Source: Desulforamulus aeronauticus DSM 10349 (GTDB taxonomy: Bacteria > Bacillota > Desulfotomaculia > Desulfotomaculales > Desulfotomaculaceae). From it: DNA of 43,065 nucleotides. The notes under the pieces were generated by a model. That model was not told the DNA's origin. It saw only the letters and a program-made list of their open reading frames with translations, and did not search any database. Within the stretch, counting starts at the first letter, position 1. The number at the start of each line of letters is the position of its first letter. The DNA is taken from the NCBI RefSeq assembly GCF_900142375.1, contig NZ_FRAR01000030.1, positions 5,017 to 48,081 of the forward strand, written 5' to 3'. This document shows positions 1-6,479 of the stretch, piece after piece. The position numbers were made by a program, and so were the translations under genes.

Positions 1-95
1 TACTCGTCGTTAAGAAGGTGAGTATCCTTTTTATGCACGTGTGTTACGTCCGCTTAGGTACTGTGGATATGGCACGGTACGCCCCGCCTCCACCA
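1..95. repeat. Left copy of 95-bp direct repeat (phage-phage junction or att site)
   Basis: Bases 1-95 are identical to 22776-22870 and diverge from base 96 onward. Bases 2-13 read act cgt cgt taa, the last codons of the lipoprotein gene found at the other end of the element, so the left copy contains phage sequence on both sides: lipoprotein tail, then core, then recombinase tail. A simple serine-integrase attL would share only a short core with attR. The window starts inside the repeat, so its true length is unknown. The last 17 or so codons of the recombinase lie in the repeat. Confidence 0.85.
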
Positions 96-1603
96 ACATA
101 TCCACAGTACTTAAAGTGTAAATGAATAGTGATATTATCCTTATCCACGATTACCTTTTCAACGTAGTTGTGGATAAATTTTTTACAGGCATCAATATCC
201 TTTTCCTCAACGGCTTGGCGGTGTTGGTCTAGGTAGTTTTTAATCATTTCTTCAGTAATCAATTCCCTGCGCGATAATATGTCTACCTCTAAAATCCTCG
301 TTTCAAGGTTTGCCTTTTTATTTTGCAGATCTTTAATCCTCTCATTAAAAAGCTCATAAGGAGCACCGCTTGCAATAGCAGTTACAAGGTTATCCAGTTG
401 CTTATCAGTTTCAGACAGCTCATTTTTATAATATCTTAATTCCTCATTAACTTCTTTGGATTGAGATTGATTGTATTCATTTATTTTTTTACAAATAACT
501 GAAAGCTGGTCTTCGTTGAATATCTCTTGATACATTTTTTCAAGAACCATATTCTCCACCAAATCTTTCTTTGTCTGTGGGTTATTACAATCCCGTTGAC
601 GATTCTTTTTATTACAGTCGTAATAGTATTTTTTAGTAGTGCCTTCTTTTGTTTTATACGAACTGGAATTACCTACCAAAGCCGCCCCACATTCAGCACA
701 AAAGATAAAACCCGTGAGTAGATAGTTAGCCTTTGCTTTGTATCTTGCTGTTTGCCTTTTATTTTCATCCATCTTTTCTTGCACAGTAAGAAACAACTCC
801 TTATCAATAATTCCCGGAAAAGCATCTGTAGTCTTGGTAATATCATCATCAGATTTATTTTGATGGTTATTTCGTTTGCCACTGCTGTCCTTGCTTGCGC
901 TGCGGTTATATACATATGTTCCTATGTACTTTTCATTTCTGAGGATTGCATGTAAGCTATTTTTGGCAAATGGGTTTCCTAGCTTAGTAGTGTATCCGCG
1001 CAGATTACATTCCTCAATAATATGGGTATATCCTTTACCATCGTGGAACATCGTAAATATTAATCTAACAGCATCTATTTCTTTTTGCTTTGCGCTGGGA
1101 ATATATTGTTTGGTGAAGGGATCAACGTCAAGGCCCAGAGGAGGAAGGCCACCGTTGTGCTTACAATTCCTAGCATTTTCGTTTAGGCCCTTCATTGCTT
1201 CCCTGGCCAGGTTCTTAGAGTAGTATTCTGCCATGCCCTCAAGGAGACTTTCAAGTATCACGCTCTCGGGGCTGCCATCCAATTTTTCAGTTACCGAGAT
1301 TAGTTTAACACCAGCATTTTTTAATTCTCGCTTGTAGACGGCAGAGTCATAGCGATTCCGGGCAAATCGGTCTAACTTATGTATAATAATGGCATCAAAT
1401 AACCGTTTTTTAGCATCGGCGATCATGGCTAAAAAGCCGGGTCTGTTATCTGTGGTGGCAGACCTGGCTTCATCGGTGTAAACCTTTATAATTGCGATGT
1501 TATTTGCCCTAGCATATTCTTTAATTTCAAATACCTGAGCGTCAATAGATTCCTCACGTTGATTGTCGGAACTGTATCTAGCGTAGATGGCACCCTTGAG
1601 CAT
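44..1603 (-). CDS. Large serine recombinase (integrase)
   Basis: A 519-residue large serine recombinase, predicted to integrate and excise the element. The N-terminal resolvase domain (about 1-145) has the motif YARYSSDNQ with catalytic Ser11, plus conserved Arg segments near residues 47-56 and 76-83 (KLDRFARN). A recombinase domain follows (about 150-270), then a zinc ribbon with Cys302, Cys305, Cys330 and Cys339, then a coiled coil and a basic C-terminus. The ATG at 1601-1603 is preceded on the coding strand by TGGGGGA at good spacing. The gene reads toward the element end, and its last codons, including a Gly-rich stretch, are encoded inside the 95-bp direct repeat, so recombination at this site could change the protein's C-terminus. 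Length and domain order fit intact members of the family. Confidence 0.95.
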   Translation of the reverse strand: MLKGAIYARYSSDNQREESIDAQVFEIKEYARANNIAIIKVYTDEARSATTDNRPGFLAMIADAKKRLFDAIIIHKLDRFARNRYDSAVYKRELKNAGVKLISVTEKLDGSPESVILESLLEGMAEYYSKNLAREAMKGLNENARNCKHNGGLPPLGLDVDPFTKQYIPSAKQKEIDAVRLIFTMFHDGKGYTHIIEECNLRGYTTKLGNPFAKNSLHAILRNEKYIGTYVYNRSASKDSSGKRNNHQNKSDDDITKTTDAFPGIIDKELFLTVQEKMDENKRQTARYKAKANYLLTGFIFCAECGAALVGNSSSYKTKEGTTKKYYYDCNKKNRQRDCNNPQTKKDLVENMVLEKMYQEIFNEDQLSVICKKINEYNQSQSKEVNEELRYYKNELSETDKQLDNLVTAIASGAPYELFNERIKDLQNKKANLETRILEVDILSRRELITEEMIKNYLDQHRQAVEEKDIDACKKFIHNYVEKVIVDKDNITIHLHFKYCGYVGGGGAYRAISTVPKRT

Positions 1604-1662
1604 TTGGAGTCCCCCATTAAGTTTGCCTCTAAGAGCAAAATATTTTCTAAAACGCTTGATTA

Positions 1663-1705
1663 TATAGGATATATACTATATAATCATTATATGATAAATC
1701 CTATA
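1663..1705. promoter_or_regulatory. Imperfect palindrome between integrase and HigB-like gene, probable operator
   Basis: TATAGGAT at 1663-1670 is mirrored by ATCCTATA at 1698-1705, with further AT-rich dyad symmetry between them (centre near 1684). It lies between the divergent integrase and toxin-antitoxin genes, just upstream of the ribosome site of the toxin gene. Toxin-antitoxin pairs of the HigBA type usually repress themselves at such palindromes; that this is the site here is inference. Confidence 0.55.
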
Positions 1706-1719
1706 TTAGAGGTGGGTGG

Positions 1720-2082
1720 ATGGTGCAAGATTTTGAAGTGATCTTCTATGATAAAGAAGATGGGACGGAACCAGCGAAAGACTTTATTCTGAGCCTTGAT
1801 AAGAAAATGAGAGCTAAGATGTTGCGAACCGTTAAAATGCTTGCAGACAACGGCCCAGAACTGCGAGAACCGTGTTCTAAGCCGCTTGGAGGTGGTCTCT
1901 TTGAACTACGGGCAAAGGTCGGCTCTGATATATCCCGCGTTCTTTACTTCTTCTTTGTGGGCAGTCGGGTTATCCTTACAAACGGGTTTATCAAAAAGAC
2001 ACAAAAGACCCCCACCGCCGAGATTGAGAAAGCTAAACGCTATCGGGCTGAATACCTCAGTAGAAAGGAGAATAAGCAATGA
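1720..2082 (+). CDS. HigB/RelE-like toxin (phage-derived Gp49-like family)
   Basis: A 120-residue protein resembling the phage Gp49-like/HigB branch of the RelE superfamily, whose toxins are ribosome-associated mRNA interferases. Recognisable features are the central KPLGGGLFELR segment followed by a strand-rich RVLYFFF block and the C-terminal FIKKTQKTP helix, which in this family carries basic residues needed for RNA cleavage. The ATG follows a GAGGTGGG ribosome site. The stop codon overlaps the start of the downstream HTH gene by four bases (ATGA), the usual translational coupling of toxin and antitoxin. Toxin-first order is the HigBA order. Activity is inferred, not shown. Confidence 0.85.
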   Translation: MVQDFEVIFYDKEDGTEPAKDFILSLDKKMRAKMLRTVKMLADNGPELREPCSKPLGGGLFELRAKVGSDISRVLYFFFVGSRVILTNGFIKKTQKTPTAEIEKAKRYRAEYLSRKENKQ

Positions 2083-2366
2083 CTAAGTTTAATGACTTCC
2101 TGAATGAGCAACTTAAAGACCCTGAGATTAGGTCAGAATATGATGCGCTGGAGCCGGAGTTTACCATCATTCAAGCCATAATAGACGCAAGGAAAAGCAT
2201 GGGGCTTACTCAAAAGCAGCTTGCCGAAAAGACCGGCATAGCACAGGGCGATATCAGTAAGTTGGAAAGCGGAAATGCTAACCCGTCCTTGCGGACGCTC
2301 CAGCGGCTGGCTTCCGGCATGGGTATGAAGTTAAAGGTTGAATTTCTTCCGACGGGCAATCAGTAG
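2079..2366 (+). CDS. HigA-like antitoxin, XRE-family HTH protein
   Basis: A 95-residue protein with a lambda-repressor-like HTH at about residues 35-85 (GLTQKQLAEKTGIAQGDISKLE). It is the predicted antitoxin and autorepressor of the upstream HigB-like toxin, with which it overlaps by four bases. The N-terminal 30 residues are acidic and likely bind the toxin. A decayed copy of part of this gene is found beyond the right end of the element, at 23601-23656. Confidence 0.88.
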   Translation: MTKFNDFLNEQLKDPEIRSEYDALEPEFTIIQAIIDARKSMGLTQKQLAEKTGIAQGDISKLESGNANPSLRTLQRLASGMGMKLKVEFLPTGNQ

Positions 2367-2376
2367 GCAGAACAAG

Positions 2377-2413
2377 AGCAGGCAGCCTTTTGACAGGCTA
2401 CCTGTTTTCTTTT
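2377..2413. terminator. Bidirectional terminator between convergent genes
   Basis: AGCAGGCAGCC (2377-2387) can pair with GGCTACCTGTT (2396-2406) and is followed by a T-rich tract. It separates the rightward HigA-like gene from the leftward Mrr-like gene. Confidence 0.75.
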
Positions 2414-3010
2414 CTAACCAGCCTTTTTAATAGAAAGCAAAACCTCTTTTAATTTTTCTCTATCCCATAACTCTACCTTAGTATCATTTGCAAGATTCTT
2501 GGCACTTTGGGTAAAGTAACTATTGGTAACAACGATTCCTTTATCACAAACGTATCTTTCCAAGGAGGCATAAACCTCTTGAACAGCCCGTAAGCCTACA
2601 TTTTTACTGTATCTTTTGGCTTGTACCGATATTTTATAGCCATCTTTAAGCAGGATTAAATCAGCCCCATAATCACCAACACGGGCTGTCATTTCAACAT
2701 AATAACCAAGGTCCTTAAACATTCTTTTGAGAAATATCTCAAATTTATCACCTTTCAGTTGATCTACTTCCCGGAGTTTTTCCTCTATGTCATCAGATGG
2801 CTTGAAATTTATTTCGTTTTCTAACTTAAGTTCTTTCTTTTCCTCAAAATGATTGGAGATAGGGTTAAATATAAGCCTTTTAATGCTTAGTGCAATAAAT
2901 TCAGTTACTGAAAGCAATAATTTTCTTGCTAAAATTGCAACTAAACATATTCCAAATATAACTGAAAGTGGATAAATCAAATCAAACACAGTGAATCCTA
3001 AATCTAACAT
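2414..3010 (-). CDS. Membrane-anchored Mrr-type restriction endonuclease-like protein
   Basis: A 198-residue protein with an N-terminal membrane segment (about residues 8-34), a linker, and a C-terminal PD-(D/E)XK nuclease domain of the Mrr_cat family. The catalytic core is visible as GDYGADLILL followed by a strand with QAKRY (the D...QxK pattern), and the later KGIVVTNSYF segment is typical of the family. The ATG follows AGGGGGAG on the coding strand. No methyltransferase accompanies it, so it resembles Mrr-like enzymes acting on modified DNA or on phage DNA at the membrane. In a prophage it may exclude competing phages; that is inference. Confidence 0.85.
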   Translation of the reverse strand: MLDLGFTVFDLIYPLSVIFGICLVAILARKLLLSVTEFIALSIKRLIFNPISNHFEEKKELKLENEINFKPSDDIEEKLREVDQLKGDKFEIFLKRMFKDLGYYVEMTARVGDYGADLILLKDGYKISVQAKRYSKNVGLRAVQEVYASLERYVCDKGIVVTNSYFTQSAKNLANDTKVELWDREKLKEVLLSIKKAG

Positions 3011-3174
3011 AATTTACTCCCCCTGATAATATCCCTCCATTGTAGTGTCTATTATGATTATTAGTTAATTAGTTGATTATTTTACTTTTTTGGTTGCCGT
3101 AGTAACGACTTTGCTTGATTTACTGCTTGCCTAGCAAGTCTTTTGGCCACTGGGAGGGCTTTTATCGAGAACCA

Positions 3175-3528
3175 TTATTTTCCCTCAGCAGCGGCAGCCT
3201 GGTCGTCTGCACCAAGCAAAATTTCAATAGCCTTCCGCTTTTCAGGCGGGAGGTTTTTTATTTTCTCCCAGAATGCTAAATTTTCAGGAGAAACAGCCGG
3301 AGGCATGGTAACTATAATCCTAGTATCCTCAGTTCTTCCCAGCAGGAGGTCAGTAGTTACACCAAAAAAGTTAGCGATCTTATCAAGCGTAATATAGTCA
3401 GGTTCCCTTTTCCCAGATTCATACAGAGAAATAGTAGATTTGCTTAGATTTAAAAAAGAACCTAATTCCTTTTGGGAAAGTCCCCGCAATTCTCTTAATC
3501 CCTTAAGTATTTCAGGAAATTTACTCAT
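3175..3528 (-). CDS. XRE-family HTH repressor (CI-like, lysogeny switch)
   Basis: A 117-residue protein with an N-terminal HTH (residues about 6-62; LSQKELGSFLNLSKSTISLYE) and a short C-terminal region without an S24 peptidase domain. It is transcribed divergently from a Cro-like gene, and four 17-bp operator-like repeats lie between the two. The family pattern and position suggest it is the maintenance repressor of the phage. Lacking a peptidase domain, it would not self-cleave in the SOS response, so induction must work otherwise. Confidence 0.85.
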   Translation of the reverse strand: MSKFPEILKGLRELRGLSQKELGSFLNLSKSTISLYESGKREPDYITLDKIANFFGVTTDLLLGRTEDTRIIVTMPPAVSPENLAFWEKIKNLPPEKRKAIEILLGADDQAAAAEGK

Positions 3529-3545
3529 AAAAACACCTCAGAACA

Positions 3546-3574
3546 ATTATATTGTTTACTATTTGCAAACTCAA
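3546..3574 (-). promoter_or_regulatory. Leftward promoter of the repressor gene
   Basis: On the minus strand, TTGAGT (3574-3569) and TATAAT (3551-3546) are separated by 17 bases. The spacer overlaps operator 1, so repressor binding would block polymerase. Confidence 0.6.
3554..3570. promoter_or_regulatory. Operator-like repeat 1
   Basis: GTTTACTATTTGCAAAC, an imperfect inverted repeat matching the consensus GTTKACWAWKTGCAAAC shared with three more sites. It lies inside the leftward promoter. Confidence 0.65.
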
Positions 3575-3579
3575 CAACG

Positions 3580-3596
3580 GTTTACAAAGTGTGTAC
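3580..3596. promoter_or_regulatory. Operator-like repeat 2 (weaker match)
   Basis: GTTTACAAAGTGTGTAC keeps the left half of the consensus and a degenerate right half. It lies between the two divergent promoters. Confidence 0.45.
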
Positions 3597-3613
3597 TTTT
3601 ATGCAAAAAACAC

Positions 3614-3642
3614 TTGACCGTTGACAATTAGCAAACTATACT
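3614..3642 (+). promoter_or_regulatory. Rightward early promoter
   Basis: TTGACC (3614-3619) and TATACT (3637-3642) are separated by exactly 17 bases, and those 17 bases are operator 3. It drives the Cro-like gene and probably the long early operon. Confidence 0.65.
3620..3636. promoter_or_regulatory. Operator-like repeat 3
   Basis: GTTGACAATTAGCAAAC fills the spacer of the rightward promoter precisely. Confidence 0.65.
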
Positions 3643-3654
3643 TAGTTTAAATTA

Positions 3655-3671
3655 GTTGACAAAGTGCAAAC
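3655..3671. promoter_or_regulatory. Operator-like repeat 4
   Basis: GTTGACAAAGTGCAAAC lies just downstream of the predicted rightward transcription start and upstream of the AAAGGTGGTGA ribosome site of the Cro-like gene. Confidence 0.65.
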
Positions 3672-3686
3672 CAAAGGTGGTGATTA

Positions 3687-3914
3687 TTGTTGAAAAGCCT
3701 CAGAGATTTGCGTGGAAATAGAACGTTAAAAGAAGTTGCAGCAACCATTGGGATATCTAAAAGTTACCTGTCTTTGATCGAAAAAGGCGAACGCAGAATG
3801 TCACTAGATATTGCTGAAAAATTAAGCAGTGTGTATAAAGTTGGTGTTGATGTTATTTTACATGCCTATAGGATTTACAGACCGTCAACTAAACTTGGAA
3901 CTGCGACAGGCTAG
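3687..3914 (+). CDS. Cro-like small HTH protein
   Basis: A 75-residue XRE-family protein that is almost entirely HTH (residues about 3-58; LKEVAATIGISKSYLSLIEK). It starts with TTG after AAAGGTGGTGA. First gene of the rightward early operon and divergent from the repressor, it is the likely Cro counterpart of the switch. Both proteins probably read the same four operators. Confidence 0.8.
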   Translation: MLKSLRDLRGNRTLKEVAATIGISKSYLSLIEKGERRMSLDIAEKLSSVYKVGVDVILHAYRIYRPSTKLGTATG

Positions 3915-3998
3915 TATCTAAATCCCGCTATTTATAGAGATAAGTTTCTATAGTAACAGAAATCTTCCTGTATATTTTTTCCATTAGGGGGTAACTCA

Positions 3999-4259
3999 AT
4001 GCAAAATATTTTGAAAAATTTATTTTTAGGGCGTTTTAAACCATCAGGTTGGGTTCATGGACAGCTTAAGGGGTACGACTTTGAAGCCAAAGTTTATGAT
4101 CATCCTTCCACTAATGGCATAGACGGTGGCAGAATTTCTAAACTAACCATTAAGCGTGGCGGCGAGATTATTGCCCATTATGACCGTGGTTGGGACGTTA
4201 AGCCAGAGAGTAAAGGCCGCAGGGAAGTTCTGGAAAGGATTAAGAGCCTTATTGGTTAG
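3999..4259 (+). CDS. Conserved small phage protein (DUF7678-like)
   Basis: An 86-residue protein with an N-terminal FKPSGWVHGQLKGYDFEAKV segment and a later ISKLTIKRGGEIIAHYDRGW segment, a pattern I associate with the DUF7678 family of mobile elements; that assignment is from memory. Predicted small beta-rich cytosolic domain. ATG after TAGGGGGTAA. Function unknown. It sits in the early operon between the Cro-like gene and a run of small proteins. Confidence 0.75.
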   Translation: MQNILKNLFLGRFKPSGWVHGQLKGYDFEAKVYDHPSTNGIDGGRISKLTIKRGGEIIAHYDRGWDVKPESKGRREVLERIKSLIG

Positions 4260-4284
4260 CTAACTAACAGAGGTGATCTAAAAA

Positions 4285-4443
4285 ATGTCCTATGAAGCAA
4301 CCCTAGTAATCGTTATGGACAAGAAAACCGGCGAGGAAAAAGAACGTTACCTAATCAACGAGCGACCAGCTACGAAAACCCTGGAAGAGTATTTAACCCC
4401 GGCTGCCGAGTATCTTGCTGCTGTACTGAAGCTATCGAGTTAA
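4285..4443 (+). CDS. Small hypothetical protein
   Basis: A 52-residue reading frame with a good AGAGGTGATC ribosome site 25 bases after the previous stop. The product is MSYEATLVIVMDKKTGEEKE at its start, then a polar middle and a helical C-terminus. I recognise no family. Tight spacing in the operon supports it being real. Confidence 0.65.
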   Translation: MSYEATLVIVMDKKTGEEKERYLINERPATKTLEEYLTPAAEYLAAVLKLSS

Positions 4444-4460
4444 GAAGGGAGGTGAAAACA

Positions 4461-4772
4461 TTGTCCAGTGGCCAGGTCAAAGAGAAACTAACTATGGGAT
4501 ATAAGCTCCCAGATCATGATGTCGTGGTTTCCAAAAATATGATTCAAGTAGTTAATAAAAACCTTATGCGTGCGGCCAATAGATCGGCAGAATGTGCGGC
4601 AAAGGGGGATCATTTATCAGAGAAAGTGAGCTTTAAAGAGGCTATTTCGTATTATGATGCCTTATTAGTTATCTTACTGGAATTACCAGAGGAAAGATAC
4701 AAGGGAATCTGTGAAGAGTATCTTACCATGCTGTATGGAAAAAGACCAAAAAGTAGGCCCAAACATTTATAG
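4461..4772 (+). CDS. Hypothetical helical protein
   Basis: About 103 residues, predicted all-helical and charged. A GTG at 4452 is in frame but lies inside the AAGGGAGGTG ribosome site; the TTG at 4461, seven bases downstream, is the better start. No family recognised. The gene ends directly before a hairpin that recurs at 8082. Confidence 0.7.
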   Translation: MSSGQVKEKLTMGYKLPDHDVVVSKNMIQVVNKNLMRAANRSAECAAKGDHLSEKVSFKEAISYYDALLVILLELPEERYKGICEEYLTMLYGKRPKSRPKHL

Positions 4773-4774
4773 AA

Positions 4775-4826
4775 AATGCCGTGTCTGCCAGCGGCCATAC
4801 GGCAAAAAAATTTATTAAATATCCTA
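4775..4826. repeat. A-flanked hairpin with conserved tail, copy 1
   Basis: TGCCGTGT and ATACGGCA form a stem (about 4777-4803) with further pairing CTGCCA/GCGGCC inside; it is flanked by A-runs on both sides and followed by TTATTAAATATCCTA (4812-4826). The same hairpin and tail recur at 8082-8136, also just upstream of a gene start. There is no T-tract on the plus strand; on the minus strand it would look like a terminator. Confidence 0.6.
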
Positions 4827-4848
4827 CTAAAGAAAAAGGGGACAGGCT

Positions 4849-5490
4849 ATGCAAAAAACTAGCTTAACCATTGCAGATATTTCAAGGGTGACAGGATTTC
4901 CCGAAAGTACCGTAAGATTCTACCGCGATAAGTTTCATAACTACATTCCCTACAGGGGAGAGGGCAGAAAGCGCAGGTATGAACCGGCAGCCATTAAAAT
5001 ATTTGAGGAAATATCTAACCTATCCAGTAAGGGATTGGCTGAACCGGAAATTTTGCATTATTTAAGCAGCAATTACGCCCACAACCCCATTATCGTAGAT
5101 GAAGCAGCACAGGTAGAATCGCAAGGCCGCAACCATTCCGTAGTAACCACAGTGGAACCGCATTGCGATAAAGAAACAATATTACCAAAACTTTCATTAA
5201 CCGCGGAATCGCAATTCCGCAATAACTTAGCGGTAACCGCGATGGAACCGCAATATATGTTAGCTATCGTGGAAATGTTAATTAAAAATAAAATTCCTGA
5301 GACTGAGAAAATCTACCTAACGGTCAAAGAGGCATCTTTTAGAACCGGAATCTCTCAAGAGTCCATAAAAGAACACTGTCGTCAATACCTCCAAAGCAAA
5401 ACAGGTATACCCTGCACTAGGACAGGGAGGGGTTATGTGATTCACAAAAACATGTTAGATAACTGGTTCACTAAAATGATAAGGGGGTAA
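4849..5490 (+). CDS. MerR-like regulator with second C-terminal HTH
   Basis: A 213-residue protein with an N-terminal MerR-type winged HTH (residues about 5-72; IADISRVTGFPESTVRFYRD), a low-complexity linker, and a C-terminal domain (about 150-210; LTVKEASFRTGISQESIKEH) that resembles an excisionase/HTH_17 fold. The linker is encoded by short degenerate DNA repeats built around GGAACCGCAAT and AATCGCAATTCCGC. ATG after a weak GGGGAC site. Two DNA-binding domains suggest a transcription or recombination-directionality factor; which of these cannot be told from sequence. Confidence 0.75.
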   Translation: MQKTSLTIADISRVTGFPESTVRFYRDKFHNYIPYRGEGRKRRYEPAAIKIFEEISNLSSKGLAEPEILHYLSSNYAHNPIIVDEAAQVESQGRNHSVVTTVEPHCDKETILPKLSLTAESQFRNNLAVTAMEPQYMLAIVEMLIKNKIPETEKIYLTVKEASFRTGISQESIKEHCRQYLQSKTGIPCTRTGRGYVIHKNMLDNWFTKMIRG

Positions 5491-5493
5491 CCT

Positions 5494-5748
5494 ATGGAAC
5501 GTTTTTCGGTTTACTGGTGGGATAAGGACGAAAATCAACATGTAGAAATATATCTAGTCCATGACCTAGAACTAGCAAAATTTGCTGTACTAAGATTAAC
5601 TAAGGGTCCAGCTGCTCAAATCGGAATTATTCAACGGGTTATCATAACAGACAGTGCTGACTCTATCATTTTTGAGTGGCAATTTGAAAAGGGCGTTATA
5701 CACCCGGTACCACAGCCGCCAGTTGCATGTAGCGGAACTAAGGGGTAA
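5494..5748 (+). CDS. Hypothetical protein
   Basis: An 84-residue protein starting MERFSVYWWDKDENQHVEIY, with alternating hydrophobic and polar residues suggesting a small alpha/beta fold and a Pro-rich C-terminus. The ATG is four bases after the previous stop, with GGGGGTAA as ribosome site. No family recognised. Confidence 0.7.
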   Translation: MERFSVYWWDKDENQHVEIYLVHDLELAKFAVLRLTKGPAAQIGIIQRVIITDSADSIIFEWQFEKGVIHPVPQPPVACSGTKG

Positions 5749-5754
5749 TGACTT

Positions 5755-5865
5755 ATGGAAAATACCTGTTATGAGAAAGCGTTGATTTTTTGGGGTGGAT
5801 TTGTTATAGGCTGTATATTTTCCGGCCTCTTAATTTGTATTGTTTTTCCTAGATTTAATCGATAG
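5755..5865 (+). CDS. Tiny single-pass membrane protein
   Basis: A 36-residue frame starting MENTCYEKALIFWGG with one membrane helix (about residues 9-32) and a basic tail (RFNR). A ribosome site AGGGGTAATG overlaps the end of the previous gene. It resembles a small phage membrane protein in topology; it is well separated from the coat cluster and I do not assign a function. Confidence 0.55.
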   Translation: MENTCYEKALIFWGGFVIGCIFSGLLICIVFPRFNR

Positions 5866-5908
5866 TAGTTCATATTTGCTAAATGTGACGAGGTAAAGGA
5901 GTGGTGAT

Positions 5909-6091
5909 ATGACTACAGTTGAATGTGGGAAAATTCGCTGTGACCACAATAAAAATGGCATTTGTAGTAAAGAAAGAATTAGAATCGGAAACCCAAGCTC
6001 TAAGTGCATGGATTTGGATGAACCACCTAAACCTCTTTGCGTAGGAAAGTCTGTTTGTGGTGCTTGTGATACTACCTGTCCATCGTATTAA
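5909..6091 (+). CDS. Cys-rich small protein (DUF1540-like)
   Basis: A 60-residue protein with eight cysteines, spaced as in metal-binding or DUF1540-like domains (VECGKIRCDHNKNGICSKE, then CVGKSVCGACDTTC). AAAGGAGTGGTGAT ribosome site before the ATG. Likely binds zinc or another metal. Function unknown. Confidence 0.65.
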   Translation: MTTVECGKIRCDHNKNGICSKERIRIGNPSSKCMDLDEPPKPLCVGKSVCGACDTTCPSY

Positions 6092-6153
6092 TTACTGCAT
6101 ATTACAAGTAAGGGACGTACCAGCTAAATGGAACGGCAAAGGAGCTAATTAAA

Positions 6154-6366
6154 ATGCCAAATGAAATCTTAAATATTTTAGAAAGTGGGAAAATGACCAA
6201 AGAACAATACAAGTTAGTCTTAGATTATTACCTTAACCCTAAAACAGTTATAAATGATTGGTTTGGTTCTTATGGTGTGGATGGAGAAGGCCATTATTAT
6301 CGTTATGTAATTAATTATAGGGGATCTGGCGAAAAAAAGGTTTTTAAAATCTATTTAATAGATTAG
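6154..6366 (+). CDS. Small hypothetical protein
   Basis: A 70-residue protein with an N-terminal helical part (MPNEILNILESGKMTKEQYK) and an aromatic-rich C-terminal part (GHYYRYVINYRG). AAAGGAGC ribosome site. No family recognised. Confidence 0.6.
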   Translation: MPNEILNILESGKMTKEQYKLVLDYYLNPKTVINDWFGSYGVDGEGHYYRYVINYRGSGEKKVFKIYLID

Positions 6367-6429
6367 TGAATATTAGCTAAAAAATGCGTCACAATCTTAT
6401 CTAATAACAGTGAAATAAAAAAGCAAAAT

Positions 6430-6469
6430 CCGTGAAAAAATATGTTAAAGCATTCTTAACATTTCACGG
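6430..6469. promoter_or_regulatory. Bulged inverted repeat in front of the FAD oxidoreductase
   Basis: CCGTGAAA (6430-6437) pairs with TTTCACGG (6462-6469), and TGTTAA pairs with TTAACA inside, with a five-base bulge on the left arm. It ends eleven bases before the preferred ATG at 6480. It may be an operator or an mRNA hairpin controlling this cargo gene. Confidence 0.5.
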
Positions 6470-6479
6470 GGTAGATGAT

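Noticed and set aside
1-95. XerCD dif-type attachment site
   Set aside because: The repeat has no dif-like 28-bp dyad, and the element carries its own serine recombinase.
3080-3174. In-frame continuation after the repressor stop (about 30 codons)
   Set aside because: Only reachable by stop readthrough; no ribosome site and no family signal.
6432-6479. N-terminal extension of the FAD oxidoreductase
   Set aside because: The GTG is inside an inverted repeat and lacks a ribosome site; ATG at 6480 has both GGGGTAG and the canonical Rossmann start.
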